Positions 26,938 through 38,700 of a DNA stretch of 64,000 nucleotides are shown here, in pieces (the stretch's first letter is position 1; each line of letters starts with the position of its first letter). A program made the translations under genes and the position numbers. The notes under the pieces were generated by a model. The model saw only the letters and a program-made list of their open reading frames with translations. It ran no database searches and was not told where the DNA came from. Origin of the DNA: Microglena sp. YARC (lineage: Eukaryota > Chlorophyta > Chlorophyceae > Chlamydomonadales > Chlamydomonadaceae). The stretch lies in contig CM039462.1 of assembly GCA_022414725.1 (NCBI GenBank), positions 40,087,668 through 40,151,667 on the forward strand, in the 5' to 3' direction.

Positions 26938-29498
26938 GTAAGCCACCCTTGCTTGTACGGACATGTTTGTAGGAATAACTGGGGCAAACCAACAATTACT
27001 GGGGGCAACCAACAATCCTGGGGTAAATGTTCTTTCAAACAAAACAAACTCATGGCCACCATGATGTTGGCGTGGCTGCTGATTGAGACCGTCACATGCC
27101 ACTAGGACGGTAAGACTCCCTGGTTTGTACTGACATGTTTGTAGGCATTCCAGGGGCAAACCTGGGCAAACCACCAATCACTGGGGCCAACCACCATTCC
27201 TGGGATACAAGTCCTTTCAAGCAAAACATCATGTGGTCACCCTACTTTTGGTGTAGGTGCTCATTGCCACCTCCCTTGCTTGTACGCACATGTATGTAGG
27301 AATTCCTGGGGCAAAGCACCAATCACTGGGGGCAACCATCAATCATAGGGTGAAATTCCTTTCAAACAAAACATCTTGACGTCGCCATGATGTTGGTGTG
27401 GCTGCTGATAGAGACCGTCACGCCCCTCGAGGACGGTAAGACTCCCTTGCTTGTACGCACATGTATGTAGGAATTCCTAGGGCAAAGCACCAATCACTGG
27501 GGGCAACCATCAATCATAGGGTGAAATTCCTTTCAAACAAAACATCTTGACGTCGCCATGATGTTGGTGTGGCTGCTGATAGAGACCGTCACGCCCCTCG
27601 AGGACGGTAAGACTCCCTTGCTTGTACGCACATGTATGTAGGAATTCCTAGGGCAAACCTGGGCTAACCACCAATTACTGGGGCCAACCACCAATCCTGG
27701 GGTAAAATTCCTTTCAAACAAAACATCTTGTGGCCACCATGATATTTGCGTGGCTGCTGATTGGGACCGTCACATGCCTTGAGGACGGTAAGCCCCCCTT
27801 GCTTGTACAGACATGTTTGTCCTTTCAAACAAAACATCTGGTCGCCATGTTGTTGCATGCCTCGAGGACGGTAAGGCACCCATGCTTGAACAGACATGTA
27901 TGTAGGAATTACTAGGGCAAACCTGGGCAATCCACCAATTATTGGGGCCAACCACCAATCCTGGGGTAAAAGTCCTTTCAAACAAAACACCTCAAGGTCA
28001 TTATGTTGTTGATCATGTTGTTGGCGTGGCTGCTGATCGGGACCATCACGTGCCTCGAGGACGGTAAGCCACCCTTGCTTGTACGGACATGTATGTAGGA
28101 ATTCCTGGGGCAAAGCACCAATTCCTGGGGTAAAAGTCCATCGAAGCAAAACATCTTGTGGTCGCCATGTTGTTGCGTGGGTGCTGGTTGGGCCCTTCTC
28201 GCGCACTGTTTTTTCGTGCGATGTGCCAAAAATTGAGCGACTCGGTGCAACCCCAGTGCAGCACGCTGCCCCCCGACCATGCGGAGCATGAAACGCTGAG
28301 CCCGGGGGGGATGGGGGGGCATGTCTGACTAGTTTAGCTGGACCCATCCGTCGCCATGCAGCGACAGAATGGCGGCCCGTCGCACAAAAAGAAAACTATT
28401 CACGTACCAGCAGGATGTTCAGTTTATCGGCAGTCATCTCATCCAGGGTACTTCCAAGCGCGCACATTTGCGCGCTGGCGCGCTGCCTTTTTGAACCCCA
28501 CTGCGCGTTTCGCACAGTTTTTTGCAACCCCCTGTGGGCACAGCAAGCATTTTTTGCGCTGTTTGCCCTAAAAAGCGCAGTTTTGTTTTTGCAAGTGCGC
28601 TAAAGCGCTGGCCAATTTGGCCAATGGATGTACCCTGATCTCATCTCACCTTTATTTTTTTCTATTTTTATGAAAGGAAATCCACCCCGGGAGGTGGGTC
28701 TCCCGACACAAATTTATAAGCTAGCAAGCAAACCGACTGCCCCCGTCAACCTCATGCCTCGTAATAAGGAATACCATTTATTTATGTATTGTGGACATGT
28801 TGTTCTAGGCACCTCCCTGAGCAGCCCCTGGGCTAAGCCCCAAGATTTCAATTGCAAGCAAATGGGCAGATCCCCTCAACCTCACACCTCGTTTCAAGGC
28901 GTACTGCTTATGTATTTATTTATTCATTTATGTATTTATTTATTTATTGTGGACATGTTGGTGGCTGGCCCATTGCAAGCAAACGGGCAGACCCCCTCAA
29001 CCTCACACCTTGTAATAAGGCGGTCTCGTTATGCATTTATTAATTTATTGTGGACATTTTGGTGGTTGGCCCCAGTGCAAACAGACTGGCCCTTTGAACA
29101 TCAAACCTCGTAATAAGGCATACTATGTATTTAATTATGCATCATAATCTCCTTCTTGTGCAGTGGCCCAGTTTGGGAAACTTGCCTTTTATTCAGTCAA
29201 CACTTCCGCACGCTGGCTATAGCATTATTCCCCATGACATATTTAACGATAGTTGATACAATGAAAAAAGCTTGCACAGATGGGTAGAGCAGTGCAAGTG
29301 GGTAAAGCAGTGCAAACAGGCGGAGAGGCACTACTGGTCATTTGAACTTTATGAACGGTTGGTCGGCCGACGCCACGCCACCTTCTGTTGGTGATGACAC
29401 GGTAGAGGAACAAAAAAAACGCTTGCATCTCGTTATATGTATAGGTTATTTGTTGATGTTAATATTAATATTATTATTATTATTATTATCATTATTAT

Positions 29499-29542
<44 letters not shown>

Positions 29543-32500
29543 ACTACTACCACTACTAGTTAGTAGTAGTAGTATGATTATTAGTATTTATTTTTAGTAT
29601 TATTATTATTTATTATAAGTATTAGTATTAGTATTAGTATTACTAATTATTACCAATGATTAGTATTATAATCATTGCAACATCACTACATTATTTCTCT
29701 TGCAGGCATCTTGGGCACGTGGGTACGCGATGATGACACCACCACGACCACCACGACCACGACCACGACCATGATTTATTTATATAAATAGATTGCAACA
29801 GTACTACATTATTTCTCTTGCAGGCATCTTCCAATTGAACTATGGACTGAATGAAGGATCAGGTGGTAGTTACCTGACACCTTGTGTGTTGCTACAACAG
29901 CAACCTGAACTGCTGATGTTGGCGCTGGAAAGCATACCGAGATACAAAATCTGTGGAGTTCAGGTAAGGGGAGTCACTCATTCCAACTTTCACTTTTTCG
30001 TCCTACTTCCTTCTCTTTTAGTCGAACCATGGACTTCACCTTTAACCTTGTTCAATGCTAAAAGAGCAAAATTAACTGCTGATGTTAGCACTGGAAAGCA
30101 TACCGAGATGCAAAATGTGTGGAGTTCAGGTAAGGGGAGTCACTCATTCCTCCACTTAGTTTTCTTTTTTCATTTTTTTCTCAATGTTTTTTCTTCATCT
30201 TTACTTTACCATGAACTTCACCTGACACTTTGTGTCTGTGGAGTTCAGGTTAGGGGAGTCACTTATTCCTAGGGAGCGGCGTATCATATGATTTTGACCA
30301 AACGGGCTGTCCCCCTCAACCTAATGCCTCTGGTAAACGGTGTTACACAATTTAATTGCGGTCCAGCCACACAGTAATCAAAAACACCAAAAATGACATT
30401 AGTAATAAGTCATCTTGCAAACCCTATTATAGATAAAGTACAGTAAGCCATCTAACTAAGATCTAGTGAGGGGGTGGGTAGGGGGGGGGGGGGGGGGCCT
30501 AAACACACAAAAAAATTCCATCTCACAAAATTAAACACATTTCAAAGGCACAGTTCTAGCCCAGAAAAGAAGCTAAATATCTAAGCATACAAAATCTACT
30601 ATAGGCAAACTAAGGCAGAAGGTGCTAGTCGCTATAATTGTCATTCTATGTGTCTATGCCTAAGGCGTCTTTGATGTCAGCCCTCCAGCTTGTCCTGTCT
30701 TGGGCCTGTAGGTACCAGTTTTAAGACATGTTGGCTTCGAGATCATCCCTAAGGGTGTGACTGATGGTCTGTCCATCTTGCCTCAGTTGACCCTCAGCAA
30801 GGCGTGTGTGAGTGGCAAAGAGCATTTGCTTCATGATGCGAGAGTCAGGTCGCCTGGCTATGTGTCCTAGGAACCTCAGTCTATTTTCTCTAATGATGCT
30901 GGGAATATCCCTGTGGTTGCATCTTTGTATAATTAGACATTAATGTCCTCATTCCTAACTCTGTCTGCTCTGCTTATGTTCAACGACATGCGTAGGCACT
31001 CATGGAGTGCCACGTCAAGTCATTGAATCAGGGGTTCTGAGAGAGCCCATATCTCGCTCTCGTACAAGAGGGTGGATGGTATGATAGCTTTGAACACCAG
31101 ATTCTTATATCATATGATATCATGCCATCTTGTGATATCATATGATGCCGGTAGTCTGACTAGGCTAGGTTACCAACTATAAAATATCATGTGATGCATT
31201 GATATGATATCATATGATATCATATTCGCTTTTGGTCAACATCATATGATAAACTCACTGCCCATTTCCACAGGGAGGACTCATAATGTCTCTTGATGCA
31301 GTTGGTGGAAGTATTGAGGCGGCCTTGCAGTGGTATGTATATATGTGTGTATGTATGTATGTGCATGTGTGGGTATGTTTGTATGTATGTACCAGTAGGG
31401 TAGCCCGTATGGCCATTGCCTCTCTCCCCCCACCACACCCCACACCCACACCCACACCCCAGGTCCTGGTCTGGTCTGGGTTGCAGAGCGGGTATGCCAT
31501 TGTATGCTCACCACCACCACCGCCACCACCACCACCACCACCACCACCACCACCACCACCCACCACCACCACCCCTACTCACAAACACACATTCAAGATA
31601 TTTCCCATTTGTGACAGAAAATAACGCATGTCCCCTTCCTTAATCTAAATATACCCCCCCGCACACACACACCCAGGACCTATATCATCCCTTCCGTTTC
31701 GCTAAATCTTCCTGCTGCCTATCCCCACCCCCCTTGACAAACACTCTCTTTCTCCCCCCCTCTCCCCCCACAACCACAGACACACACAGGAACACCCCTC
31801 CTCCCTACCTCGTCCACTTCACTTCAGCTGCAGCCCCCCACCCTCTTTCACACACGCATACCATGCCACCCCCCACCCCAACCCCCCAGACAGAGCCACA
31901 GTATCCCCTATTTTTTCCGGACCTCTCCCGGACCTCCCCACCCCCCACCCCATCCACACACAACACAAACCACCATTCTCCCCCTTCACCTCCCCCCCCC
32001 CACCCACACACCTTCCCACACTCAGTTATTCATTTACTTCACAACACTTCACCTCCCATAACTCACCTCTTTCTCCTCCTCCTCTTCCTCCTCCTCCTCC
32101 TCCTCCCACAAACTCACCTCCTCCTCCTCGTTCCTCTCCTCCTCCTCCTCCTCCCACAACTCACCTCCTCCTCCTCTTCTTTCTCCTCCTCCTCCTCCCA
32201 CTACTCACCTCTTTCTCCTCTTCCTCTTCCTCCTCCTCCTCCTCCCACAACTCACCTCCTCCTCCTCCTCTTTCTCCTCCTCCTCCTCCCACTACTCACC
32301 TCTTTCTCCTCCTCCTCCTCCTCCCTCTCTCCTCCTCCTCCCACTACTCACCTCTTTTCTCCTCCTCCTCTTCCTCCTCCTCCTCCTCCACAACTCACCT
32401 CTCCTCCTCTCCTCCCAAACTCACCTCCTCCTCCTCCTCTTTCTCTCTCGCTCCTTCCACAACTCACCTCTTTCTTCTCCTCCCCCTCCTCCTCTCACAA

Positions 32501-32565
32501 CTCCAGTGATGAAGTTCAGACTGGACCGGACGCCTACCCCTGGCTTTCATGCTTCCTGTTCACAA
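26740..32565 (+). CDS. Partial unidentified gene, five phase-consistent exons
   Basis: Exons 26740-26937, 29824-29963, 31274-31332, 31463-31491 and 32507-32565 have AG/GT borders and compatible phases. The peptide includes [79 protein letters not shown] and [21 protein letters not shown] do not recognise the family and propose no function. Exons 1 to 3 each have intronic copies of one splice junction, the pattern seen at proven exons. The fourth exon (29 nt) is the weakest, since it could be a decayed copy of the third. Both ends are open; upstream exons and anything beyond the satellite are unknown. Confidence 0.5.
26938..28195 (+). repeat. Array of exon a donor copies (~165 bp units)
   Basis: About eight units repeat TTGGCGTGGCTGCTGATTG, ACCGTCACGTGCCTCGAGGA and CGGTAAG, then TTGCTTGTACGGACATGT, CAATCACTGGGGGCAACC and CTTTCAAACAAAACATC. 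Each unit is the last ~45 bp of exon a, its donor and the first part of the intron. Several units retain the LLAW-LIG-VTCLEDG frame. Confidence 0.92.
28196..28385 (+). repeat. Dispersed repeat family H, copy 1
   Basis: Shares AATTGAGCGACTCGGTGCAA, CCCCAGTG, CACGCTGCCCCCCGA and AGTTTAGCTGGACCCATCCG with the copy at 56,172-56,345. No coding content or terminal repeats found. Confidence 0.6.
28436..28645 (-). mobile_element. hAT-like MITE, copy 4, perfect 8 bp target duplication
   Basis: Body 28,444-28,637 starts CAGGGTACTTCC and ends GATGTACCCTG. It is bordered by ATCTCATC on both sides (28,436-28,443 and 28,638-28,645). The interior is the reverse complement of copies 1 and 5. Confidence 0.9.
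28725..29125 (+). repeat. Dispersed relatives of the intron 4 repeat (three units)
   Basis: CCCCCTCAACCTCACACCTCG, TAATAAGGC(G)TACT and TTTATTTATTGTGGACATG recur near 28,745, 28,880, 29,000 and 29,095, like 16,960-17,110. A family E fragment (TTCTAGGCACCTCCCTGAGC) is included at 28,800-28,860. Confidence 0.65.
29455..29660 (+). repeat. (ATT)n / (ACT)n / (AGT)n microsatellite cluster
   Basis: TTATTA then ACTACT runs with short complementary TAGTAGTAG segments. Confidence 0.95.
29695..29820 (+). repeat. Copy of exon b acceptor with CCACGA repeat
   Basis: ACTACATTATTTCTCTTGCAG then GCATCTT at 29,687-29,712 is repeated at 29,801-29,830 in front of the real exon b. Between them lies a CCACGACCACGA run. 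Confidence 0.85.
29824..29963 (+). CDS. Unidentified gene (26.7 kb), exon b
   Basis: CTCTTGCAG acceptor, two bases completing Gly, 46 codons, donor GTAAGG. The frame joins exon a and exon c without stops. Product segment is [20 protein letters not shown] then the Leu-rich [12 protein letters not shown]. Confidence 0.62.
30075..30265 (+). repeat. Copies of exon b 3' end with donor
   Basis: CTGATGTTAGCACTGGAAAGC, ATACCGAGATGCAAAATGTG and GGAGTTCAGGTAAGGGGAGTC recur at 30,079-30,140, and the last part again at 30,236-30,262. Confidence 0.9.
30296..30640. other. Intronic sequence with poly-G tract
   Basis: A short piece of the CCCCCTCAACCTAATGCCTC repeat is at 30,310-30,333 and poly-G at 30,475-30,497. 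Otherwise nothing is recognised. Confidence 0.4.
30645..31115 (-). pseudogene. LINE ORF2 C-terminal remnant
   Basis: Minus-strand translation gives [34 protein letters not shown] and [20 protein letters not shown], then [11 protein letters not shown]. This is the segment that follows the reverse transcriptase core in many non-LTR retrotransposons (LLYG-E-W ... R..GH..R). In-frame stops (after EPLIQ and after EANMS) and a frame shift near 30,930 show it is dead. The catalytic core is absent, so it is 5'-truncated. Confidence 0.8.
31110..31250. repeat. ATCATATGAT palindromic repeats
   Basis: TATCATATGATATCATGCCA-like palindromes recur between 31,108 and 31,248, with one GTAGTCTGACTAGGCTAG insert. 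Confidence 0.75.
31274..31332 (+). CDS. Unidentified gene (26.7 kb), exon c
   Basis: TTTCCACAG acceptor, 19 codons plus TG, donor GTATGT. Product [19 protein letters not shown] then W. Phase 0 in, phase 2 out. Confidence 0.55.
31463..31491 (+). CDS. Unidentified gene (26.7 kb), possible microexon d
   Basis: CACCCCAG acceptor, 29 nt, donor GTATGC. The end (TTGCAGAGCGG|GTATG) resembles exon c's end (TTGCAGTG|GTATG), so this may be a duplicated junction rather than an exon. Confidence 0.3.
31505..31580 (+). repeat. (CCA)n microsatellite
   Basis: CACCACCACC run giving His/Pro/Thr frames. Confidence 0.95.
32055..32500 (+). repeat. CTC/TCC minisatellite with ACAACTCACCTC units
   Basis: CTCCTCCTC tracts separated by CACAACTCACCTCTTTCTC-type spacers, about ten units. 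The ACTCACCTC spacer looks like the start of a duplicated donor or acceptor context, but no exon is recognisable. Confidence 0.85.
32507..32565 (+). CDS. Unidentified gene (26.7 kb), exon e
   Basis: CAACTCCAG acceptor, 59 nt, donor GTAAGT. Product [20 protein letters not shown] if joined to exon d, another frame if joined to c. A copy of its last ~52 bp and donor lies at 32,683-32,735. Confidence 0.45.
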
Positions 32566-32579
32566 GTAAGTGGCAATAC

Positions 32580-32740
32580 GTACAATAAGTTCAATACATA
32601 CAATAAGTTTAGACTGTATAAATTCAGACTGTACTATAATAATAAGTTCAGACTGTACAATAAGTTCAGACTGTACAATAAGTTCAGACTGGACCGGACG
32701 CCTACCCCTGGCTTTCATGCTTCCTGTTCACAAGTAAGTA
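32580..32740 (+). repeat. AATAAGTTCAGACTGTAC array and copy of exon e donor
   Basis: Short units of ACAATAAGTTCAGACTGT precede a near-perfect repeat of the exon e end (GGACCGGACGCCTACCCCTG ... CACAAGTAAGT). Confidence 0.9.
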
Positions 32741-32767
32741 GGGACCGCCATAATGGCATATAATATG

Positions 32768-35700
32768 ATTCTTGCCGCGTTGGTTGGTTGACTACCAACT
32801 GATTCTTGCCGAGTTGGTTGGTTGACTACTAACTGATTCTTGCCGCATTGGTTGGTTGACTACTTACCGATTCTTGCCGCATTGGTTGGTTGACTACAAA
32901 CCGATTCTTGCCGCGTTGGTTGGTTGACAATTAACCGATTCTTGCCGCGTTGGATGGTTGACTATTAACCAATTCTTGCCGCGTTGGTTGGTTGACAATT
33001 AACCGATTCTTGCCGCGTTGAATGGTTGACTCCTAACCGATTCTTGCCGAGTTGGTTGGTTGACTACTAACCTATTCTTGCCGTGTTGGTTGGTTGACTA
33101 CTTACCGATTCTTGCCGCATTGGTTGGTTGTCTACAAACCAATTCTTGCCGCGTTGGTTGGTTGACAATTAACCGATTCTTGCCGCGTTGGATGGTTGAC
33201 TACTAACCAATTCTTGCCGCGTTGGTTGGTTGACAATTAACCGATTCTTGCCGCATTGGATGGTTGACTACAAACCGATTCTTGCCGCATTGGTTGGTTG
33301 ACAATTAACCGATTCTTGCCGCGTTGGATGGTTGACTACTAACCAATTCTTGCCGCGTTGGTTGGTTGACAATTAACCGATTCTTGCCGTGTTGGATGGT
33401 TGACTACTAACCTATTCTTGCTGCGTTGGTTGGTTGACAATTAACCGATTCTTGCCGCGTTGGATGGTTGACTACTAACCGATTCTTGCCGTGTTGGTTG
33501 GTTGACAATTAACCGATTCTTGCCGCGTTGGATGGTTGAATCCTAACCGATTCTTGCCGCGTTGGTTGGTTGACAATTAACCGATTCTTGCCGCGTTGGT
33601 TGGTTGACTACTAACTGATTCTTGCCGCGTTGGTTGGTTGACATTTAACCGATTCTTGCTGCGTTGGATGGTTGACTACTAACCAATTCTTGCCGCGTTG
33701 GTTGGTTGACAATTAACTGATTCTTGCCGCGTTGGATGGTTGACTACAAACCAATTCTTGCCGCGTTGGTTTGTTGCCAATTAACCGATTCTTGCTGCAT
33801 TGGTTGGTTGACTACTAACCAATTCTTGCCGCGTTGGTTGGTTGACAATTAACCGATTCTTGCCGCGTTGGATGGTTGACTACTAACCGATTCTTGCCGC
33901 GTTGGTTGGTTGACAATTAACCGATTCTTGCCGCGTTGGATGGTTGACTCCTAACCAATTCTTGCCGCGTTGGTTGGTTGACAATTAACCGATTCTTGCC
34001 GCGTTGGATGGTTGACTACTAACTGATTCTTGCCGCGTTGGTTGGTTGACATTTAACCGATTCTTGCCGCGTTGGATGGTTGACTACTAACCAATTCTTG
34101 CCGCGTTGGTTGGTTGACAATTAACCGATTCTTGCCACGTTGGATGGTTGACTACAAACCAATTCTTGCCGGGTTGGTTGGTTGACAATTAACCGATTAT
34201 TGCCGTGTCGGATGGTTGACTACTAACCGATTCTTGCCGCGTTGGTTGGTTGACAATTAACCGATTCTTGCCGCGTTGGTTGGTTGACAATTAACCGATT
34301 CTTGCTGCGTTGGTTGGTTGACAATTAACCGATTCTTGCCGCGTTAGATGTTTGACTAATAACCAATTCTTGCCGCGTTGGTTGGTTGACTACAAACCGA
34401 TTCTTGCCGTGTTGGATGGTTGACTACTAACTGATTCTTGCCGCCGTTGTTGGTTGACAATTAACCAATTCTTGCCGCGTTGGTTGGTTGACAATTAACC
34501 GATTCTTGCCGCGTTTGTTGGTTGACTACTAACTGATTCTTGCCGCGTTGGTTGGTTGACTACTAACCGATTCTTGCCACGTTGGATGGTTTACTACTAA
34601 CCAATTCTTGCATCGTTGGTTGGATGACAATTAACTGATTCTTGCCGCGTTGGATGGTTGACTCCTAACCGATTCTTGCAGAGTTGGTTGGTTGACTACT
34701 AACTGATTCTTGCCGCATTGGATGGTTTACTACTAACCAACTCTTGCCGCGTTGGTTGGTTGACAATTAACTGATTCTTGCCGCGTTGGAAGGTTGACTC
34801 CTAACCGATTCTTGCCGAGTTGGTTGGTTGACTACTAACCAATTCTTGCCGCGTTGGTTGGTTGACTACTTTCCGCTTCTTGCCGCATTGGTTGGTTGAC
34901 TGCAAACTGATTCTTGCCGCGTTGGGTGGTTGACTCCTAACCGATTCTTGCCGCGTCGGATGGTTGACTACTAACCAATTCTTGCCGCGTTGGTTGGTTG
35001 ACAATTAACCGATTCTTGCCGCATTGGTTTGTTGACTACAAACCGATTCTTGCCGCGTTGGTTGGTTGACAATTAACCGATTCTTGCCGCGTTGGATGGT
35101 TGACTACTAACCAATTCTTGCTGCGTTGGTTGGTTGACAATTAACCGATTCTTGCCGTGTTGGATGGTTGACTGCTAACCGATTTTTGCCGCGTTGGTTG
35201 GTTGACAATTAACCGATTCTTGCCGCGTTGCATGGTTGACTACTAATCAATTCTTGCTGTGTTGGTTGGTTGACAATTAATTGATTCTTGCCGAGTTGGT
35301 AATTGACTACAAACTGATTCTTGCCGCGTTGGTTGGTTGACAATTAACCGATTCTTGCCGCGTTGGATGGTTGACTACTAACCAATTCTTGCCGCGTTGG
35401 TTGGTTGACAATTAACCGATTCTTGCCGCGTTGGATGGTTGACTCCTAACCGATTCTTGCCGCGTTGGTTGGTTGACAATTAACCGATTCTTGCCGCGTT
35501 GGATGGTTGACACCTAACCGATTCTTGCCGCATTGGTTGGTTGACTACAAACCGATTCTTGCCGCGTTGGATGGTTGACTCCTAACCGATTCTTGCCGCG
35601 TTGGATGATTTACTACTAACCGATTCTTGCCGCGTTGGTTGGTTGAGAATTAACCGATTCTTGCCGCGTTGAATGGTTGACTACTAACCAATTTTTGCCG

Positions 35701-38700
35701 CGTTGGTTGGTTGACAATTAACTGATTCTTGCCGCGTTGGATGGTTGACTACTAACCGATTCCTGCTGCGTTGGTTGGTTGACAATTAACCTATTCTTGC
35801 CGCGTTGGATAGGTGACTACTAACCGATTCTTGCCGTGTTGGTAGGTTGACAATTAATCGATTCTTGCCGTGTTGCTTGGTTGACTACTAACCAATTCTT
35901 GCTGCGTTGGATGGTTTACTACTAACCAACTCTTGCCGCGTTGGTTGGTTGACAATTAACCGATTCTTGCCGCGTTGGTTGGTCGACAATTAACTGATTC
36001 TTGCCGCATTGGTTGGTTGACTACAAACCGATTCTTGCCGCGTTGGTTGGTTTGACAATTAACCAGATCTTGCCGCGTTGAATGGTTGACTACAACCGAT
36101 TCTTGCCGCGTTGGTTGGTTGAACAATTAACTGATCTTGCAGTAAGTTTGGTTGGTGACTACAAACCGATTCTTGCCGCGTTGGTTGGTTGACAATTAAC
36201 CGATTCTTGCTCGTTGAATGGTTGACTCCTAACCGATTCTTGCCGTGCTGGTTGGTTGACAATTAACCGATTCTTGCCGCGTTGGTTGGTTGACTACTAA
36301 CAGATTCTTGCCGCGTTGGTTGGTTGACAATTAACTGATTCTTGGCGCGTTGGATGGTTGACTACTAACCAATTCTTGCTGCATTGGTTGGTTGACAATT
36401 AACCGATTCTTGCCGCGTTGGATGGTTGACTACTAACCGATTCTTGCCGCGTTGGTTGGTTGACAATTAACCGATTCTTGACGCGTTGGATGGTTGACTC
36501 CTAACCGATTCTTGCCGTGCTGGTTGGTTGACAATTTACCGATTCTTGCCGCGTTGGTTGGTTGACTACTAACAGATTCTTGCCGCATTGGTTGGTTGAC
36601 AAATCTAACCGATTCTTGCCCGCGTTTGGATGGGTTGACTTACTAACCAATCTTGCTGCGTGTTTGGTTGACAATTAACCGATTCTTGCCGCGTTGGATG
36701 GTTGACTACTAAACGATTCTTGCCGCGTTGGTTGGTTGACAATTAACCGATTCTTGACGCGTTGGATGGTTGACTACTAATTAATTCTTGCCGTGTTGGT
36801 TTGTTGACAATTAACCGATTCTTGCCGCGTTGGATGGTTGACTCCTAACCGATTCTTGCCGAGTTGGTTGGTTGACTACTAACTGATTCTTGCCGCGTTG
36901 GATGGTTGACTCCTAACCAACTCTTGCCGCGTTGGTTGGTTGACAATTAATCCATTCTTGCCGCGTTGGTTGGTTGACAATTAACCGATTCTTGACGCGT
37001 TGGATGGTTGACTACTAATCAATTCTTGCCGTGTTGGTTGGTTGACAATTAACCGATTCTTGCCGCGTTGGATGGTTGACTCCTAACCGATTCTTGCCGA
37101 GTTGGTTGGTTGACTACTAACCAATTCTTGCCGCGTTGGTAGGTTGACTACTTCCCGATTCTTGCCGCATTGGTTGGTTGACTACAAACCGATTCTTGCC
37201 GCGTTGGTTGGTTGACAATTAACCGATTCTTGCTGCGTTGGATGGTTGACTCCTAACCGATTCTTGCCGAGTTGGTTGGTTGACTACTAACCAATTCTTG
37301 CCGCGTTGGTTGGTTGACTACTTCCCGATTCTTGCCGCATTGGTTGGTTGACTACAAACCGATTCTTGCCGCGTTGGTTGGTTGACAATTAACCGATTGT
37401 TGCCGCATTGGATGGTTGACTACTAACCAATTCTTGCCGCGTTGGTTGGTTGACAATTAACCGATTCTTGCCGCATTGGTTGGTTGACTACAAACCGATT
37501 CTTGCCGCGTTGGTTGGTTGACAATTAACCGATCTCATTGCCGCGTTGGATGGTTGACTAACTAACCGATTCGTTGGATTTGACTACTAACCTGCGTTGG
37601 TTGGTTGACAATTAACCGATTCTTGCCGGGTGTTGGATGTGGTTGACTACTAACCGATTCTTGCTCCGCGTTGGTTGGTTGACAATTAACCGCATTCTTG
37701 ACGTGTTGATGTTGACTACTAATCAATTCTTGCCGTGTTGGTTGGTTGACAATTAACTGATTCTTGCCGAGTTGGTTGGTTGACTACAAACCGATTCTTG
37801 CCGCGTTGGTTGGTTGACAATTAACCGATTCTTGCCGCGTTTGGTATGGTTGACTATCTAAACGATTCTTGCCGCGTTGGTTGGTTGACAATTACCCGAT
37901 TCTTGACGCGATGGATGGTTGACTACTAATTAATTCTTGCCATGTTGGTTGGTTGACAATTAACCGATTCTTGCCGAGTTGGTTGGTTGACTACAAACCG
38001 ATTCTTGCCGCGTTGGTTGGTTGACAATTAACCGATTCTTGCCGCGTTGGATGGTTGCCTACTAACCAATTCTTGCCGCGTTGGTTGGTTGACAATTAAC
38101 CGATTCTTGCCGTGTTGGATGGTTGACTACTAACCGATTCTTGCCGCGTTGGTTGGTTGACAATTAACCGATTCTTGCCGCGTTGGATGGTTGACTACTA
38201 ACCGATTCTTGCCGCGTTGGTCGGTTGACAATTAACTGATTCTTGCCGCGTTGGATGGTTGACTACTAACCGATTCTTTCCGCGTTCGTTGGTTGACTAC
38301 TAACCGATTCTTGCCGCGTTGGATAGTTGACTACTAACCGATGCTTGTTGCGTTGGTTGGTTGACAATTAACCAATTCTTGCCGCGTTGGATGGTTGACT
38401 ACTAACCAATTCTTGCCGCGGTGGTTGGTTGACAATTAACTGATTCTTGCCGTGTTGGATGGTTGACTACTAACCGATTCTTGCCGCGTTGGTTGGTTGA
38501 GAATTAACCGATTCTTGCCGCGTTGGATGGTTGACTCCTAACCGATTCTTGCCGCGTTGGTTGGTTGACAATTAACCGATTCTTGCCGCGTTGGTTGGTT
38601 GACAATTAACCGATTCTTGCCGCGTTGGTTGTTTGACAATTTACCGATTCTTGCCGCGTTGGATGGTTGACTACTAACCAATTCTTGCCGCGTTGGTTGG

